Source: Streptomonospora sp. PA3
GTDB lineage: Bacteria > Actinomycetota > Actinomycetes > Streptosporangiales > Streptosporangiaceae
Assembly (NCBI RefSeq): GCF_009728995.1
Contig: NZ_VTZW01000008.1
Location: forward strand, 186,001 to 250,000
Direction of reading: 5' to 3'
Length of the DNA stretch: 64,000 nt
Made by a program: the position numbers and the translations under genes. The stretch's first letter is position 1, and the number at the start of each line of letters is the position of its first letter. Below are positions 8,753-18,397 of this stretch, piece after piece. Below the pieces are notes generated by a model, which saw only the letters and a list, made by a program, of their open reading frames with translations, made no database searches and was not told the DNA's origin.

Positions 8753-10015
8753 ATGAACATCACCGCCGCCGAGGCCGGGCGCGCCGCCCCGGCACCGGAC
8801 GGGCCCCGGGCGCGGCTGCCGCTGCTGGACGTGCTGCGCGGCACGGCCATCCTCGGCACGCTGGCGACCAACATCTGGATCTTCGCCGCGCCCGGCGCCG
8901 AGTTCGGCCTGCTCAGCGGATCGCCGCAGTTCGCCGATCTGCCCGGGCCGGTATCGGATCCCTCGCTCGGGGCCGCGGCCGAGGCGGTGATGCGCTTCGC
9001 CGCCAACGGCAAGTTCTACGCGCTGCTGGCTCTGCTGTTCGGAGCCGGGCTCGCCGTGCAGTTCGGCTCCGCGGCCCGTCGGCGGCGGCGCTGGCCCGGC
9101 CGCTACACGTGGCGCGCGCTGTTCCTGTTCGCCGAAGGGGCCGCGCACTTCGTCCTGGTCTTCGCCTGGGACGTGCTGATGGGCTACGCCGTGACCTCGC
9201 TGCTGGTCGCCTGGCTGCTGACCCGGTCCCGGCGCGTCCGCGCGGCCGCGATGTGGTGCGCCGGCGCGTTCCACGTCGCGGTGATGGGGCTGCTGACCCT
9301 GGCTCTTGCGGCGCTGCCGGGCGGCACGGAGACGGGGCCCTCTCCGGAGGTCGTCCGGCTCTACGCCGAGGGCGGCTACACCGAACAGGTGGCGGAGCGG
9401 CTGCAGAACGCGGCGGTGCTGCGGATGGAGCCGGTGCTCGCGTTCGCGCTGATGGTGTTCCTGTTTCTGCTGGGTGTGCGGCTGCTGCGGGCCGGCGCGT
9501 TCGATCCCGGCGCCGCGGGCGCGGCACTGCGCCTACGGCTGCTGGCATGGGGCCTGGGCGCGGGCGTCCCGCTCAACGTCGCCACGACACTGGCCGGCGA
9601 CGCGTTCGTCCTCGTCGACCGCTACGTCGCCGCACCGGTCGTCGCGCTGGGCCTGGTGGGGCTGATCGGCACGCTGCTGGACCGGTTCGGCGGCCCGGAC
9701 ACTCCCGGCCCGGTCGCCGGACCGCTGGCGTGCCTGGGCCGGACCGCGATGTCGGGCTACGTGCTGCAGAACGTTCTCGCGATGCTCCTGTGCTACGGGT
9801 TCGGGCTGGGACTGGCGTCGCGCCTGGCGGGCTCGGGGCCGTGGTGGGTGATCGGGCTGTGGGCGGGCATCTGCCTGGTCCTGCTCGCCGGATCGGTGCT
9901 GTGGCTGCGCCGGTTCGGCCGCGGACCGCTGGAGGCCGTGCAGAAGGCGGTGCTGGACCGCATCCCCGAGCGCGAGCGCAAGGCGCAGGGGATGCGGCCG
10001 ACTGCCGGCCGCTAG
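8753..10015 (+). CDS. DUF418 multi-pass membrane protein
   Basis: 420 residues from the ATG at 8753. The N-terminal RLPLLDVLRGTAILGTLATNIW followed by FYALLALLFGAGLAVQFG is the start of DUF418 proteins (distant relatives of acyltransferase-3/YeiB-like membrane proteins), and the C-terminal GRTAMSGYVLQNVLAMLLCYGFGLGL is the conserved DUF418 end. Roughly eight to ten membrane helices are expected. No biochemical function is established. A second, diverged DUF418 gene lies at 32515-33789. The stop codon shares the CTAG at 10012-10015 with the stop of the convergent MFS gene, so the two genes overlap by 4 nt with no room for a terminator between them. Confidence 0.82.
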   Translation: MNITAAEAGRAAPAPDGPRARLPLLDVLRGTAILGTLATNIWIFAAPGAEFGLLSGSPQFADLPGPVSDPSLGAAAEAVMRFAANGKFYALLALLFGAGLAVQFGSAARRRRRWPGRYTWRALFLFAEGAAHFVLVFAWDVLMGYAVTSLLVAWLLTRSRRVRAAAMWCAGAFHVAVMGLLTLALAALPGGTETGPSPEVVRLYAEGGYTEQVAERLQNAAVLRMEPVLAFALMVFLFLLGVRLLRAGAFDPGAAGAALRLRLLAWGLGAGVPLNVATTLAGDAFVLVDRYVAAPVVALGLVGLIGTLLDRFGGPDTPGPVAGPLACLGRTAMSGYVLQNVLAMLLCYGFGLGLASRLAGSGPWWVIGLWAGICLVLLAGSVLWLRRFGRGPLEAVQKAVLDRIPERERKAQGMRPTAGR

Positions 10016-11592
10016 CCGGTGAACAGGCGCGAGGCGGTGGCGGTGACGCTGATGAGCGCATAGCCCAGCAGCACGGCGACGATCGCCCAGGACACCACCA
10101 GGAGCGGGCCGGTGCTCTTGGCAGCCGGCGCGGAGGCGGGCTCGGCCGGCGCCGGGGCGGACACCGGGGAGGCCGGCGTGTCCTGCGCCGGGGCCCCCGC
10201 CGGCGCCGCGGCTGGCTCCTTGCCGGCGGGTTCGTAGAAGCGCGCGGCAACCGGCCGGATCAGCAGGTTGGCTGCAAAACCCACGGCCAGCAGCCCCACC
10301 ATGGTGAACAGCGGCGCCTGGTAGGCGTCGCGGGTCAGGGTGCCCGGCTCGCCCTGGGCGTCGAGGAAGGCGTTGATGATCAGCGGCCCGGCGATGCCCG
10401 CGGCCGACCACGCGGTGAGCAGCCGGCCGTGGATCGCCCCGACCTCGTAGGTGCCGAAGAGGTCGCGCAGATAGGCGGGCACGGTCGCGAACCCGCCGCC
10501 GTAGAAGGAGATGATGATGCCGGCCGTGGCGACGAAGACGACGGTGGAGGTGCCGCCGACGGTCGCCATCAGGATGTAGAGGATCGCCCCGACGCCCAGG
10601 TAGAAGCTGTAGATGGGCTTGCGCCCCACGATGTCGGAGGTCGAGGACCACACGAACCGGCCGGCCATGTTGAACAGGGACAGCACCCCGACGAAGCCTC
10701 CGGCCGCCGCGGCGGTGACGGCCGAGGTGCCCGACGCGTCGCGGAAGAAGTCCTGCAGCAGGGGGCTGGCGTGCTCCAGGATGCCGATACCGGCGGTGAC
10801 GTTGGTGAACAGCACCGTCCACAGCAACCAGAACTGCGGGGTGCGCAGCGCGTTGTCGGCCGAGACGCCCTCCGACCCGGCCACGGGCGCGCGGTCGTCG
10901 GCGGCGGGGTCGTAGCCTGCGGGCCGCCAGCCGGGCGGGGGCACGCGGATGAGCAGCACCCCCATCATCATCAGGGCGAGGTAGCCCAGCCCCAGGGTGG
11001 CGAACAGCCCGACCAGCGCGCCGCCGGAGGCCACCGAGCCGGGGACCGTGGAGTCGTAGGCGGGGTCGTAGAGCGCCATGAGCTGGTTGGACACCGGCGA
11101 GGCGACGAGCGCTCCCCCGCCGAAGCCCATGATCGCCATCCCCGTGGCCAGCCCGGGGCGGTCGGGGAACCACTTCATGAGCGTGGAGACGGGCGAGATG
11201 TAGCCGATGCCCAGGCCGATGCCGCCGAGGAAGCCGTAGCCCAGGTAGAGCAGCCACAGCTGCGAGGTGGCGATACCCAGCGCGCCGACGAGGAACCCGC
11301 CGCTCCAGAACACCGCGGCGACCAGCATGGCCTTGCGGGGCCCGTTGCGCTCGACCCACGTACCGCCCAGCGCCGCGGACAGGCCCAGCATGACGATGGC
11401 GATGGAGAAGATGATGCCGATCTGGGTCTGGCTGGCGTCGAAGTGCTGAACCAGCGAGTTCTTGTAGACGCTGGTGGCATAGGCCTGCCCGATCGACAGG
11501 TGCACCGCCAGCGCGGCCGGCGGGATCAGCCAGCGGTTGTAGCTGCGGGGAGCAACGGATCTTTCCCGGTCCAGCACGCTCAACGCGGACAA
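10012..11592 (-). CDS. OFA-type MFS transporter with an extra C-terminal membrane segment
   Basis: 526 residues, 12 membrane segments of the oxalate/formate antiporter (OFA) branch of the major facilitator superfamily. YNRWLIPPAALAVHLSIGQAYA, GGTWVERNGPRKAM, GGIGLGIGYISPVSTLMKWF and GRFVWSSTSDIVGRK are typical of OFA carriers such as OxlT/YhjX. The best start is a TTG at 11592 with AAGGGGA 5-6 nt upstream; the frame stays open far upstream without coding character. After the twelfth segment comes an Ala/Pro-rich linker of about 45 residues and then a thirteenth hydrophobic stretch (LVVSWAIVAVLLGYALI) near the C-terminus. Small single-span proteins are known to be encoded beside some OFA carriers, so this may be a natural fusion. 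Substrate unknown; monocarboxylate or dicarboxylate is likely by family. Confidence 0.82.
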   Translation of the reverse strand: MSALSVLDRERSVAPRSYNRWLIPPAALAVHLSIGQAYATSVYKNSLVQHFDASQTQIGIIFSIAIVMLGLSAALGGTWVERNGPRKAMLVAAVFWSGGFLVGALGIATSQLWLLYLGYGFLGGIGLGIGYISPVSTLMKWFPDRPGLATGMAIMGFGGGALVASPVSNQLMALYDPAYDSTVPGSVASGGALVGLFATLGLGYLALMMMGVLLIRVPPPGWRPAGYDPAADDRAPVAGSEGVSADNALRTPQFWLLWTVLFTNVTAGIGILEHASPLLQDFFRDASGTSAVTAAAAGGFVGVLSLFNMAGRFVWSSTSDIVGRKPIYSFYLGVGAILYILMATVGGTSTVVFVATAGIIISFYGGGFATVPAYLRDLFGTYEVGAIHGRLLTAWSAAGIAGPLIINAFLDAQGEPGTLTRDAYQAPLFTMVGLLAVGFAANLLIRPVAARFYEPAGKEPAAAPAGAPAQDTPASPVSAPAPAEPASAPAAKSTGPLLVVSWAIVAVLLGYALISVTATASRLFTG

Positions 11593-11807
11593 GCGATTCC
11601 CCTTCGCACGGCCTCGGGCCGTCGCGGCCCGGGGGGATGGGCACTGTCGCCGGTGCATGTGGCGCACACTGGTTCGCATACCGCATACAGCCGACCGGCG
11701 ACATGATGCCACGATCCGATCACCGAGGGAACCCGCATCCGGGCCTTGCAGGAGGACGCGGCCTGGAGGCGCCCCGGCTTCCAGACCGCTAGAGGTCGAC
11801 GGACCCG

Positions 11808-12413
11808 TCAGACGCCGCGAATACTGGCGTAACGGGGAAACTCCGCGGTCTCGATCTGAATGTCCGCCAGTGGCGAAGGCAACGCAACGGTATCCCCGAA
11901 GTGGAAGGGAACCTGCTGGCGATAGACCCCGGCAACAGGTTCGGAGTACAGGATGATGTCTCCCGTTCGCGAGTCGACAAGCAAGTAGATCGGCATCCCC
12001 CACTCGGCGTACAGCGTCGGGAGGATTTCGACATCCTTCTCGATGCTCCCCTTGGAAACCACCTCGGCGACGAATTCGACATCCTCTACGGGCAGCATCG
12101 GCCGATCCACGCGGAGGGCGCTACGGGTTGTAAGCACGACATCGGGGATCACGAAGTCCCCTTTTCTAATGTCCACTCCAACGGCCGCGCCAGCCGTCGT
12201 CGCGCAGCGGTCTGTGCCGGAGAACCGCTTCATCAACTGCTCCATGATCTCATGGGCGATGAGAACGTGCTTCGGCATGGGCGCTGCACTCACGTAGATG
12301 CGTCCTCCGAGAATCTCCACCTTTGAGCCCTCGGGAACGACCATCTGCTCAGCGATCACGCGAACCGGGTCGACTTCGACCGTGTGCGGACGCTCGCATA
12401 GTTCCATAGTCAC
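11808..12413 (-). CDS. Uma2 family (DUF820) putative endonuclease, second copy
   Basis: About 201 residues. EGSKVEILGGRIYVSAAP, KGDFVIPDVVLTTRS, VEFVAEVVSKGS and LYAEWGMPIYLLVD match, in order, the Uma2/DUF820 blocks seen in the copy at 1522-2136, but identity between the two is low, so they are old paralogues and not a recent duplication. The GTG at 12413 has AAGGGA 6 nt upstream; an ATG at 12419 directly abuts that site, and the frame extends to a GTG at 12440. Its GC content is visibly lower than that of metK next door, a hint of separate origin. It ends 215 bp from the start of the MFS gene. Function unknown. Confidence 0.82.
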   Translation of the reverse strand: MTMELCERPHTVEVDPVRVIAEQMVVPEGSKVEILGGRIYVSAAPMPKHVLIAHEIMEQLMKRFSGTDRCATTAGAAVGVDIRKGDFVIPDVVLTTRSALRVDRPMLPVEDVEFVAEVVSKGSIEKDVEILPTLYAEWGMPIYLLVDSRTGDIILYSEPVAGVYRQQVPFHFGDTVALPSPLADIQIETAEFPRYASIRGV

Positions 12414-12590
12414 GGGCATTCCCTTCTTCTTCCCGTTCACGCTAGCGAGGCTGCCCGACCATCGGAGACTACTCGGGGCGACTGCCCGGATACGGCAATT
12501 ATCGACGTTTCGCCATCATCGCGCCCGCGACCATGATAGCGCCCGGCCCGTCGACCACCCGTGGTCCACGGGCCGCGCAACGCGCACGCG

Positions 12591-12632
12591 AAAACGCCCG
12601 GCCGCGACCCCGTGCGGGGCCGCGGCCGGGCG
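12591..12632 (-). terminator. Rho-independent terminator of the metK operon
   Basis: CGCCCGGCCGCG (12595-12606) pairs perfectly with CGCGGCCGGGCG (12621-12632), and inner CCCCG/CGGGG extends the stem. On the minus strand the stem is followed by TTTT. It lies about 50 bp past the metK stop and closes the long pyr-to-metK minus-strand run. Confidence 0.85.
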
Positions 12633-12684
12633 TGCGTCAGTGCCGGGTGCCCCGGATCGGAGCACTCGGACTCGGGATCGGGGG

Positions 12685-13878
<1,194 letters not shown>

Positions 13879-14306
13879 GTTGAGTGACTCCTTGCAGCGG
13901 CTGCTGGCTGACAGTTGTCGGCTCGGCTCGGCCATCACGGAGAGGAAGGGGGGTTCCTCCGCGAAACCGACCGACGCGGTTGGTTTCTGAAGACCACTGT
14001 AGTGGGGCGGCGCCCGGCACGCTCGGGCGGCCTCGCCGCAGCGGCCGCGTCTCGGCGGCCATCAAGGCGGCGCGGCGTCGGCGCGTCGCCGCGGAATGCC
14101 TACTCAGGCGGCAACCCGCGGACTGTGACACACGACACAGCCGAATTTCCGATACCGCCCCGATCATGCCTATGTGCTGGGAATTTCCGTAGCGTAGAGC
14201 GAAACGGAGCGCTAGACACGCAACACGGCCGCCGCGGGCGCCGAACCGCCGAGCGCGCGCCCGCGGCATCGGCGAACACGCAGGGTGATCGCCGCGGCGG
14301 GGGTCG
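13879..14306 (-). promoter_or_regulatory. metK promoter and structured 5' leader
   Basis: On the minus strand TACAGT (14001-13996) is a good -10 box, although the -35 is weak; transcripts starting there would carry a leader of about 110 nt. The leader contains GAGGAA-CCCCCC-TTCCTC (arms 13942-13947 and 13954-13959) and a second imperfect hairpin with arms at 13964-13972 and 13978-13986. Neither matches a SAM riboswitch consensus that I know. The rest of the gap shows no gene. Confidence 0.45.
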
Positions 14307-15533
14307 CTACGGTGCCGTTCCGGCGGGGCCGAGCCGCTGCGCCACGAGGTCCCAGACGCGGTCGGCCAGATCCTCCTTGGGCCCGTTGGGGATGTCGGCG
14401 GCCGACCCGTCGGCGCCGAGGATCACCGCCTGGTTGTCCTCGGTGCCGAACGCCCGGTCGGGGCCGACCTGGTTGACCACCAGCAGGTCGCAGCCCTTGC
14501 GCCGGAGCTTGGCGCGGCCGTGCTCCAGCACGTCGTCGGTCTCGGCGGCGAAGCCGACGACGACCTGGTCGGGGCGGGCGCGCCGGGTGGAGATCTCCAG
14601 CAGGACGTCGGGGTTCTCGACCAGCTCGACGGGCGCCGGGCCCTCCCCCGTCTTCTTGATCTTTCCGGTCGCGGTTTCGGCCGGCCGGAAGTCGGCGACG
14701 GCCGCGGCCATGACGACGGCGTCGGCCTGGGCGGTGCGGGCGAGGACGGCTTCGCGCAGCTCGCGGGCCGACTCGACACGCACGAGGTCGGCACCGGCGG
14801 GCGCGGGCAGCGCGACGTTGGCGGAGACGAGGCTCACCTGCGCACCGCGGGCCAGAGCGGTGGCGGCGAGCGCGTAGCCCTGGCGGCCCGAGGAGCGGTT
14901 GCCGATGAAGCGCACCGGGTCGATCGGCTCGCGGGTGCCGCCGGCGGTGATGAGGATGCGGCGTCCGGCCAGGTCGGCGGGCAGGCTCCCGCGGGCCAGG
15001 ACGCGGCGGGCCGCGGCGAGGATGTCGCCGGGCTCGGGCAGCCGCCCGGGGCCGGTGTCGGCGCCGGTGAGCCGCCCCACGGCCGGGTCGATGACGACGG
15101 CGCCGCGCGAGCGCAGCGTGGCGACGTTGGCGCGGGTGGCCGGGTGCTCCCACATCTCGGTGTGCATCGCCGGCGCGAAGACGACGGGGCAGCGCGCGGT
15201 GAGCAGTGTGTTGGTGAGCAGGTCGTCGGCGAGGCCCCCTGCGGCCTTGGCCAGCAGGTCGGCGGTCGCCGGGGCGACGAGGACGAGATCGGCGCGCCGG
15301 CCGATGCGCACGTGCGGGACCTCGTGGACGGAGTCCCAGACCCCGGTGGCGACCGGGCGGCCGGAGAGCGCGGCCCAGGTGGGCTCGCCTACGAACCGCA
15401 GCGCATCGGCGGTGGGGACGACTTGGACGCTGTGCCCGGACTCGGTGAGGCGGCGGAGCAGCTCGCACACCTTGTAGGCGGCGATCCCTGCCCCGACGCC
15501 GAGGACGATCTCGGGCCGGCTGTCGGTGTTCAC
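14307..15533 (-). CDS. coaBC: Bifunctional phosphopantothenoylcysteine decarboxylase/synthetase
   Basis: 408 residues. The N-terminal half (CoaC) is an FMN flavoprotein that decarboxylates 4'-phosphopantothenoylcysteine, with GVGAGIAAYKVCELLRRL at the start, the catalytic-His region VPHVRIGRRADLVLVAPATAD, and the PAMHTEMW substrate clamp. The C-terminal half (CoaB) uses CTP to join phosphopantothenate and cysteine, with ILITAGGTREPIDPVRFIGN and the dimer signature NRSSGRQGYALA, then KIKKTGEGP. The start is a GTG at 15533 with only a weak site upstream. It lies 113 bp after rpoZ, in the conserved rpoZ-coaBC order. This feeds coenzyme A synthesis. Confidence 0.96.
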   Translation of the reverse strand: MNTDSRPEIVLGVGAGIAAYKVCELLRRLTESGHSVQVVPTADALRFVGEPTWAALSGRPVATGVWDSVHEVPHVRIGRRADLVLVAPATADLLAKAAGGLADDLLTNTLLTARCPVVFAPAMHTEMWEHPATRANVATLRSRGAVVIDPAVGRLTGADTGPGRLPEPGDILAAARRVLARGSLPADLAGRRILITAGGTREPIDPVRFIGNRSSGRQGYALAATALARGAQVSLVSANVALPAPAGADLVRVESARELREAVLARTAQADAVVMAAAVADFRPAETATGKIKKTGEGPAPVELVENPDVLLEISTRRARPDQVVVGFAAETDDVLEHGRAKLRRKGCDLLVVNQVGPDRAFGTEDNQAVILGADGSAADIPNGPKEDLADRVWDLVAQRLGPAGTAP

Positions 15534-15646
15534 GGGATGATCTCAGCAGATGCGGCCGCGGTGCCCGCACGCCGCCCCGGCCGGGCCGCGTTCCGCGGGC
15601 CGCCGCGCAGCGGGCGGCCGGCGGCGGAACACGCCCCGGGTTCGGG

Positions 15647-15913
15647 TCAGGCGCCCTCGTAGGGCTCGGCGGTGAGCAGTCCGCCCTTGACCTCGCGCAG
15701 GGCGATGGACAGGGCCTTCTCCTGGACCTGGGTCTCGACCAGCGGGCCCACGTACTCCAGCAGGCCCTCGCCGAGCTGGGCGTAGTAGGCGTTGATCTGG
15801 CGGGCGCGCTTGGCGCTCATGGTCACCAGGCTGTACTTGCTGTCGACGCATTCGAGGAGGTCGTCGATCGGCGGGTTGGTGATGCCTTCGGCGACGGGCT
15901 CGGTGCCTGCCAC
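15647..15913 (-). CDS. rpoZ: RNA polymerase omega subunit
   Basis: 88 residues, typical length for actinobacterial omega. [29 protein letters not shown] is the conserved region that wraps the beta' C-terminus. GTG start at 15913 with AGGGGGA 5-6 nt upstream. It stabilises the core polymerase and in other bacteria contributes to ppGpp response. Position between gmk and coaBC is the usual actinobacterial arrangement. Confidence 0.96.
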   Translation of the reverse strand: MAGTEPVAEGITNPPIDDLLECVDSKYSLVTMSAKRARQINAYYAQLGEGLLEYVGPLVETQVQEKALSIALREVKGGLLTAEPYEGA

Positions 15914-16037
15914 GTGCGTCCCCCTGGAGGGTCGGACGGTCCCTGCGGGACCTGCGGAATCGTTCTCGGCTGCCAGGATAGTCGACTGCGGACGCCGCTC
16001 CGGCCGCCGCGCGGGGCGGTTCGGGCCGCGGTGGCAG

Positions 16038-16670
16038 CTACGGGGCCGGGGAGCAGGTCCCGCCCGGGCCGCCGCCGGCGATCCCGATGAGCTTGAGCAG
16101 TTCTTCGCGCACCTCGCGCACCGAGGTGTTGACGAGGGTGGTGTCGAACTCCTTCTCCGCCGCCAGCTCGACGCGGGCGGCGTCCAGGCGGCGCTGGACG
16201 ACCTCGGCGGGCTCGGTGCCGCGCCCGGTAAGCCGGCGCACCAGTTCCTCCCACGAGGGCGGGGCGAGGAAGACCTGCAGCGCCTCGGGCATGGTCTCGC
16301 GCACCTGGCGGGCGCCCTGCAGGTCGATCTCCAGCAGCACCGGCCGGCCGCTGCGCAGGCGCTCCTCGACGGGAGCGCGGGGCGTGCCGTAGCGGTTGCC
16401 GGCGAACCGGGCCCACTCCAGCAGCTCGCCGCGCTCGATCATCCGGTCGAAGCCGGAGTCGTCGGTGAAGTGATACTCCACCCCGTCGGTCTCGCCCGGC
16501 CGGGGGGCGCGGGTGGTCGCCGACACCGAGAGCCACACCTCGGGGTGCAGCGCCCGGATCTCCCGGACCACGGTGCTCTTGCCCACCCCGGAGGGTCCGG
16601 ACAGGACGGTGAGCCGCTGAGCGGGGCCGCAGCGCCGGCCTCCTTCGGCGGAGGCGGAGTCGTTGGACAC
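16038..16670 (-). CDS. gmk: Guanylate kinase
   Basis: 210 residues; phosphorylates GMP to GDP with [20 protein letters not shown] is the P-loop, [23 protein letters not shown] is the GMP-binding signature, and [15 protein letters not shown] and [13 protein letters not shown] follow as expected. The first 17 residues and the last dozen (Gly/Pro-rich) are non-conserved. GTG start at 16670 with no strong ribosome site. A TATAAA box at 16843-16838 on the minus strand suggests a promoter of its own between mihF and gmk. Confidence 0.96.
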   Translation of the reverse strand: MSNDSASAEGGRRCGPAQRLTVLSGPSGVGKSTVVREIRALHPEVWLSVSATTRAPRPGETDGVEYHFTDDSGFDRMIERGELLEWARFAGNRYGTPRAPVEERLRSGRPVLLEIDLQGARQVRETMPEALQVFLAPPSWEELVRRLTGRGTEPAEVVQRRLDAARVELAAEKEFDTTLVNTSVREVREELLKLIGIAGGGPGGTCSPAP

Positions 16671-17048
16671 GGGCGGATCTAACTCTCGGACGGGGAGGCC
16701 GGGCCGCGGCGCGGACGGCGGCGGCTCGCGGCGGGGAGCGGGTCGGGCACTGTCGCCGCCGGCTCACCGCGCCGAGCGCCCTGCGCATGCCGTGTGCGGA
16801 CCGGGCGCCGCCCGCCTGCGCCGGTGGCGATTGGTCTTTTATACCACCGTGCCGAGCCGGAACCGGCCGCTGCGCTACCGGGCCCGGCGGCCGAGCCGGC
16901 AGAGCGGACTGCGGAGGTTCGGCGCGCCGCCGGCGCCGCCGCCCGCGGGGCTGCGGGCGGTGCGGCACCGGCGGTCGCGCTCAGGCCGACCCGCTACCGC
17001 AGGGCGGCCCCAAGCCGTCGTGAAAAACGGCACATCCGCCTTCGAGCG
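16671..17048 (-). promoter_or_regulatory. mihF-gmk intergenic region with candidate gmk promoter
   Basis: 378 bp without a gene. On the minus strand TATAAA at 16843-16838 (plus-strand TTTATA) stands out in very GC-rich sequence and fits a -10 box, giving a leader of about 160 nt to gmk; no consensus -35 is seen 17-18 bp upstream. Near 17020-17035 a short GCCGT/ACGGC hairpin follows the mihF stop. Confidence 0.4.
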
Positions 17049-17369
17049 CTACTCGGCTCCGCCGAATTCGCGCTCCAGCGCCGAGCGCTGGTTGGCGCCC
17101 AGCCCTCGGACGCGGCGGGACTCGGCGATGTTCAGCCGCTCCATGATCTGCTTGGCGCGGACTTTGCCGACGCCCGGGAGGGATTCGAGCAGAGCCGAGA
17201 CCTTCATCTTGCCGATGACGTCGTCGGTCTGTCCGTCGGCGAGAACCTCGGACAGCGACACGCCGCCGTGCTTGAGGCGGTTCTTGACTTCTGCGCGCTC
17301 TTTTCTGGCCTTCGCGGCTTTCTCCAGAGCCGCGGCGCGCTGTTCGGGTGTGAGGGGAGGAAGGGCCAC
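17049..17369 (-). CDS. mihF: Integration host factor, actinobacterial type (mIHF/sIHF)
   Basis: 106 residues, the length of the mycobacterial and Streptomyces single-subunit integration host factor, a nucleoid protein that bends DNA and affects replication, sporulation and phage integration. MALPPLTPEQRAAALEKAAKARKERAEVKNRLK is the N-terminal helix and LLESLPGVGKVRAKQIMERLNIAESRRVRGLG is the helix-two-turn-helix DNA-binding region. GTG start at 17369 with GAGGTGA 6 nt upstream, one of the strongest sites in the window. It has the usual place between pyrF and gmk. The 326-bp upstream gap is AT-richer than its surroundings and contains nested inverted repeats. Confidence 0.95.
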   Translation of the reverse strand: MALPPLTPEQRAAALEKAAKARKERAEVKNRLKHGGVSLSEVLADGQTDDVIGKMKVSALLESLPGVGKVRAKQIMERLNIAESRRVRGLGANQRSALEREFGGAE

Positions 17370-17695
17370 GCCGGGTCACCTCGGTTTTCTCTCGTTTGTA
17401 GAGGGCGGACGCCTGCGCAAGTTAGTAGGTTCCGACCCTGTTCGGCAACGCAAAGTGGCCTTTCAAACGCCATTTCGTCAAAGTAATTACTCTTCGTAAT
17501 TGATCGACTGCGAAGAGGCATGAAAATCAGGACTTTCGGCCCGGTTGACGACCGGTGCGACGCTACCGCCACCGGACGCCCACCCGGACCGCGCAGGTCA
17601 CGGCGGTGCGGCGTCCGGCGGGTTTCGGTCACGAACTTTCTCGGGTGACGAAGTGGCCGCAATCGGTCATTTTCGGGGTCACCGGGGCCCGCGGC
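17370..17695 (-). promoter_or_regulatory. mihF upstream region with AT-rich nested inverted repeats
   Basis: 326 bp without a gene. AATTAC-TCTTC-GTAATT (17485-17501) is a perfect inverted repeat, and CTCTTCG (17490-17496) pairs with CGAAGAG (17511-17517), partly overlapping it. On the minus strand TACTAA near 17420 could be a -10 box. An operator or an autoregulatory site is possible; no regulator can be named. Confidence 0.4.
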
Positions 17696-18397
17696 TCACG
17701 CCGAGGCGGCCTGCACCCGCCGCAGCGCGGCCGCGATCGACGCGGCGGCGGCACCGGGATCGGGGGCCCGGGTGATCGGCCGCCCGATGACGAGCAGGTC
17801 GGCCCCCGCCTCGTAGGCGGCCTCGGGCGTGGCCACACGCGCCTGGTCGCCGTGGTCGGCGCCCAGCGGCCGCACGCCCGGCGTGATCAGGGTCACGTCG
17901 GGGCCGACCTCCGCGCGCAGCGAGGCCACCTCGTGCGGCGAGCACACCAGCGCGCGGGCGCCCGACTCCACCGCCAGCACCGCCAGGCGCCGCGCGGCGT
18001 CGCCCGAGGGCCCGCTGATGCCGATGTCGGCCAGGGCGGCGTCGTCCAGCGATGTCAGGATCGTCACAGCGGCGATGGTGGTCTGGGGAGCCGCCTCGAC
18101 CGCCGCGGAGATCATCTCGCGGCCCCCGGCCGCGTGCACGGTCAGGATCGAGGGCTTGAACCGCGCGAGGCTGCGCGCGGCGCCGGCCACGGTGGCCGGG
18201 ATGTCGTGGAGCTTCAGGTCGAGGAAGACCGAGGTCTTGTTCCCGCCGCGCAGCGTGCCCACGACCTCGGGGCCGTAGCGCAGGTAGAGCTCCAGCCCCA
18301 CCTTCACCGTGCTGACGTGGGGGGCGACCTCGGAGGCCCAGCGTGCGGCGGTGTCGATGTCGGGTGCGTCGATGGCGACGGCGATGGGCGCTGCCAC
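17696..18397 (-). CDS. pyrF: Orotidine-5'-phosphate decarboxylase
   Basis: 233 residues of the class I OMP decarboxylase family, the last step of UMP synthesis. VFLDLKLHDIPATVAGAARSL contains the catalytic D-K-x-x-D array, LITPGVRP and YEAGADLLVIGRPITRAPDPGAAA bind the phosphate. I chose the GTG at 18397 (AAGGAGA 7 nt upstream); the frame is open for about 500 codons upstream, but that sequence lies in the repeat-bearing gap and antisense to nothing conserved. It is separated from pyrD by 434 bp, the largest gap in the pyr set. Confidence 0.95.
   Translation of the reverse strand: MAAPIAVAIDAPDIDTAARWASEVAPHVSTVKVGLELYLRYGPEVVGTLRGGNKTSVFLDLKLHDIPATVAGAARSLARFKPSILTVHAAGGREMISAAVEAAPQTTIAAVTILTSLDDAALADIGISGPSGDAARRLAVLAVESGARALVCSPHEVASLRAEVGPDVTLITPGVRPLGADHGDQARVATPEAAYEAGADLLVIGRPITRAPDPGAAAASIAAALRRVQAASA

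Noticed and set aside
1522-12413. Composite transposon bounded by the two Uma2 genes
   Set aside because: No transposase, terminal inverted repeats or target duplications were seen, and the two Uma2 proteins are highly diverged.
13879-14306. Possible SAM riboswitch upstream of metK
   Set aside because: None of the SAM-I, SAM-II or SAM-IV landmark sequences could be found; only unclassified hairpins are present.
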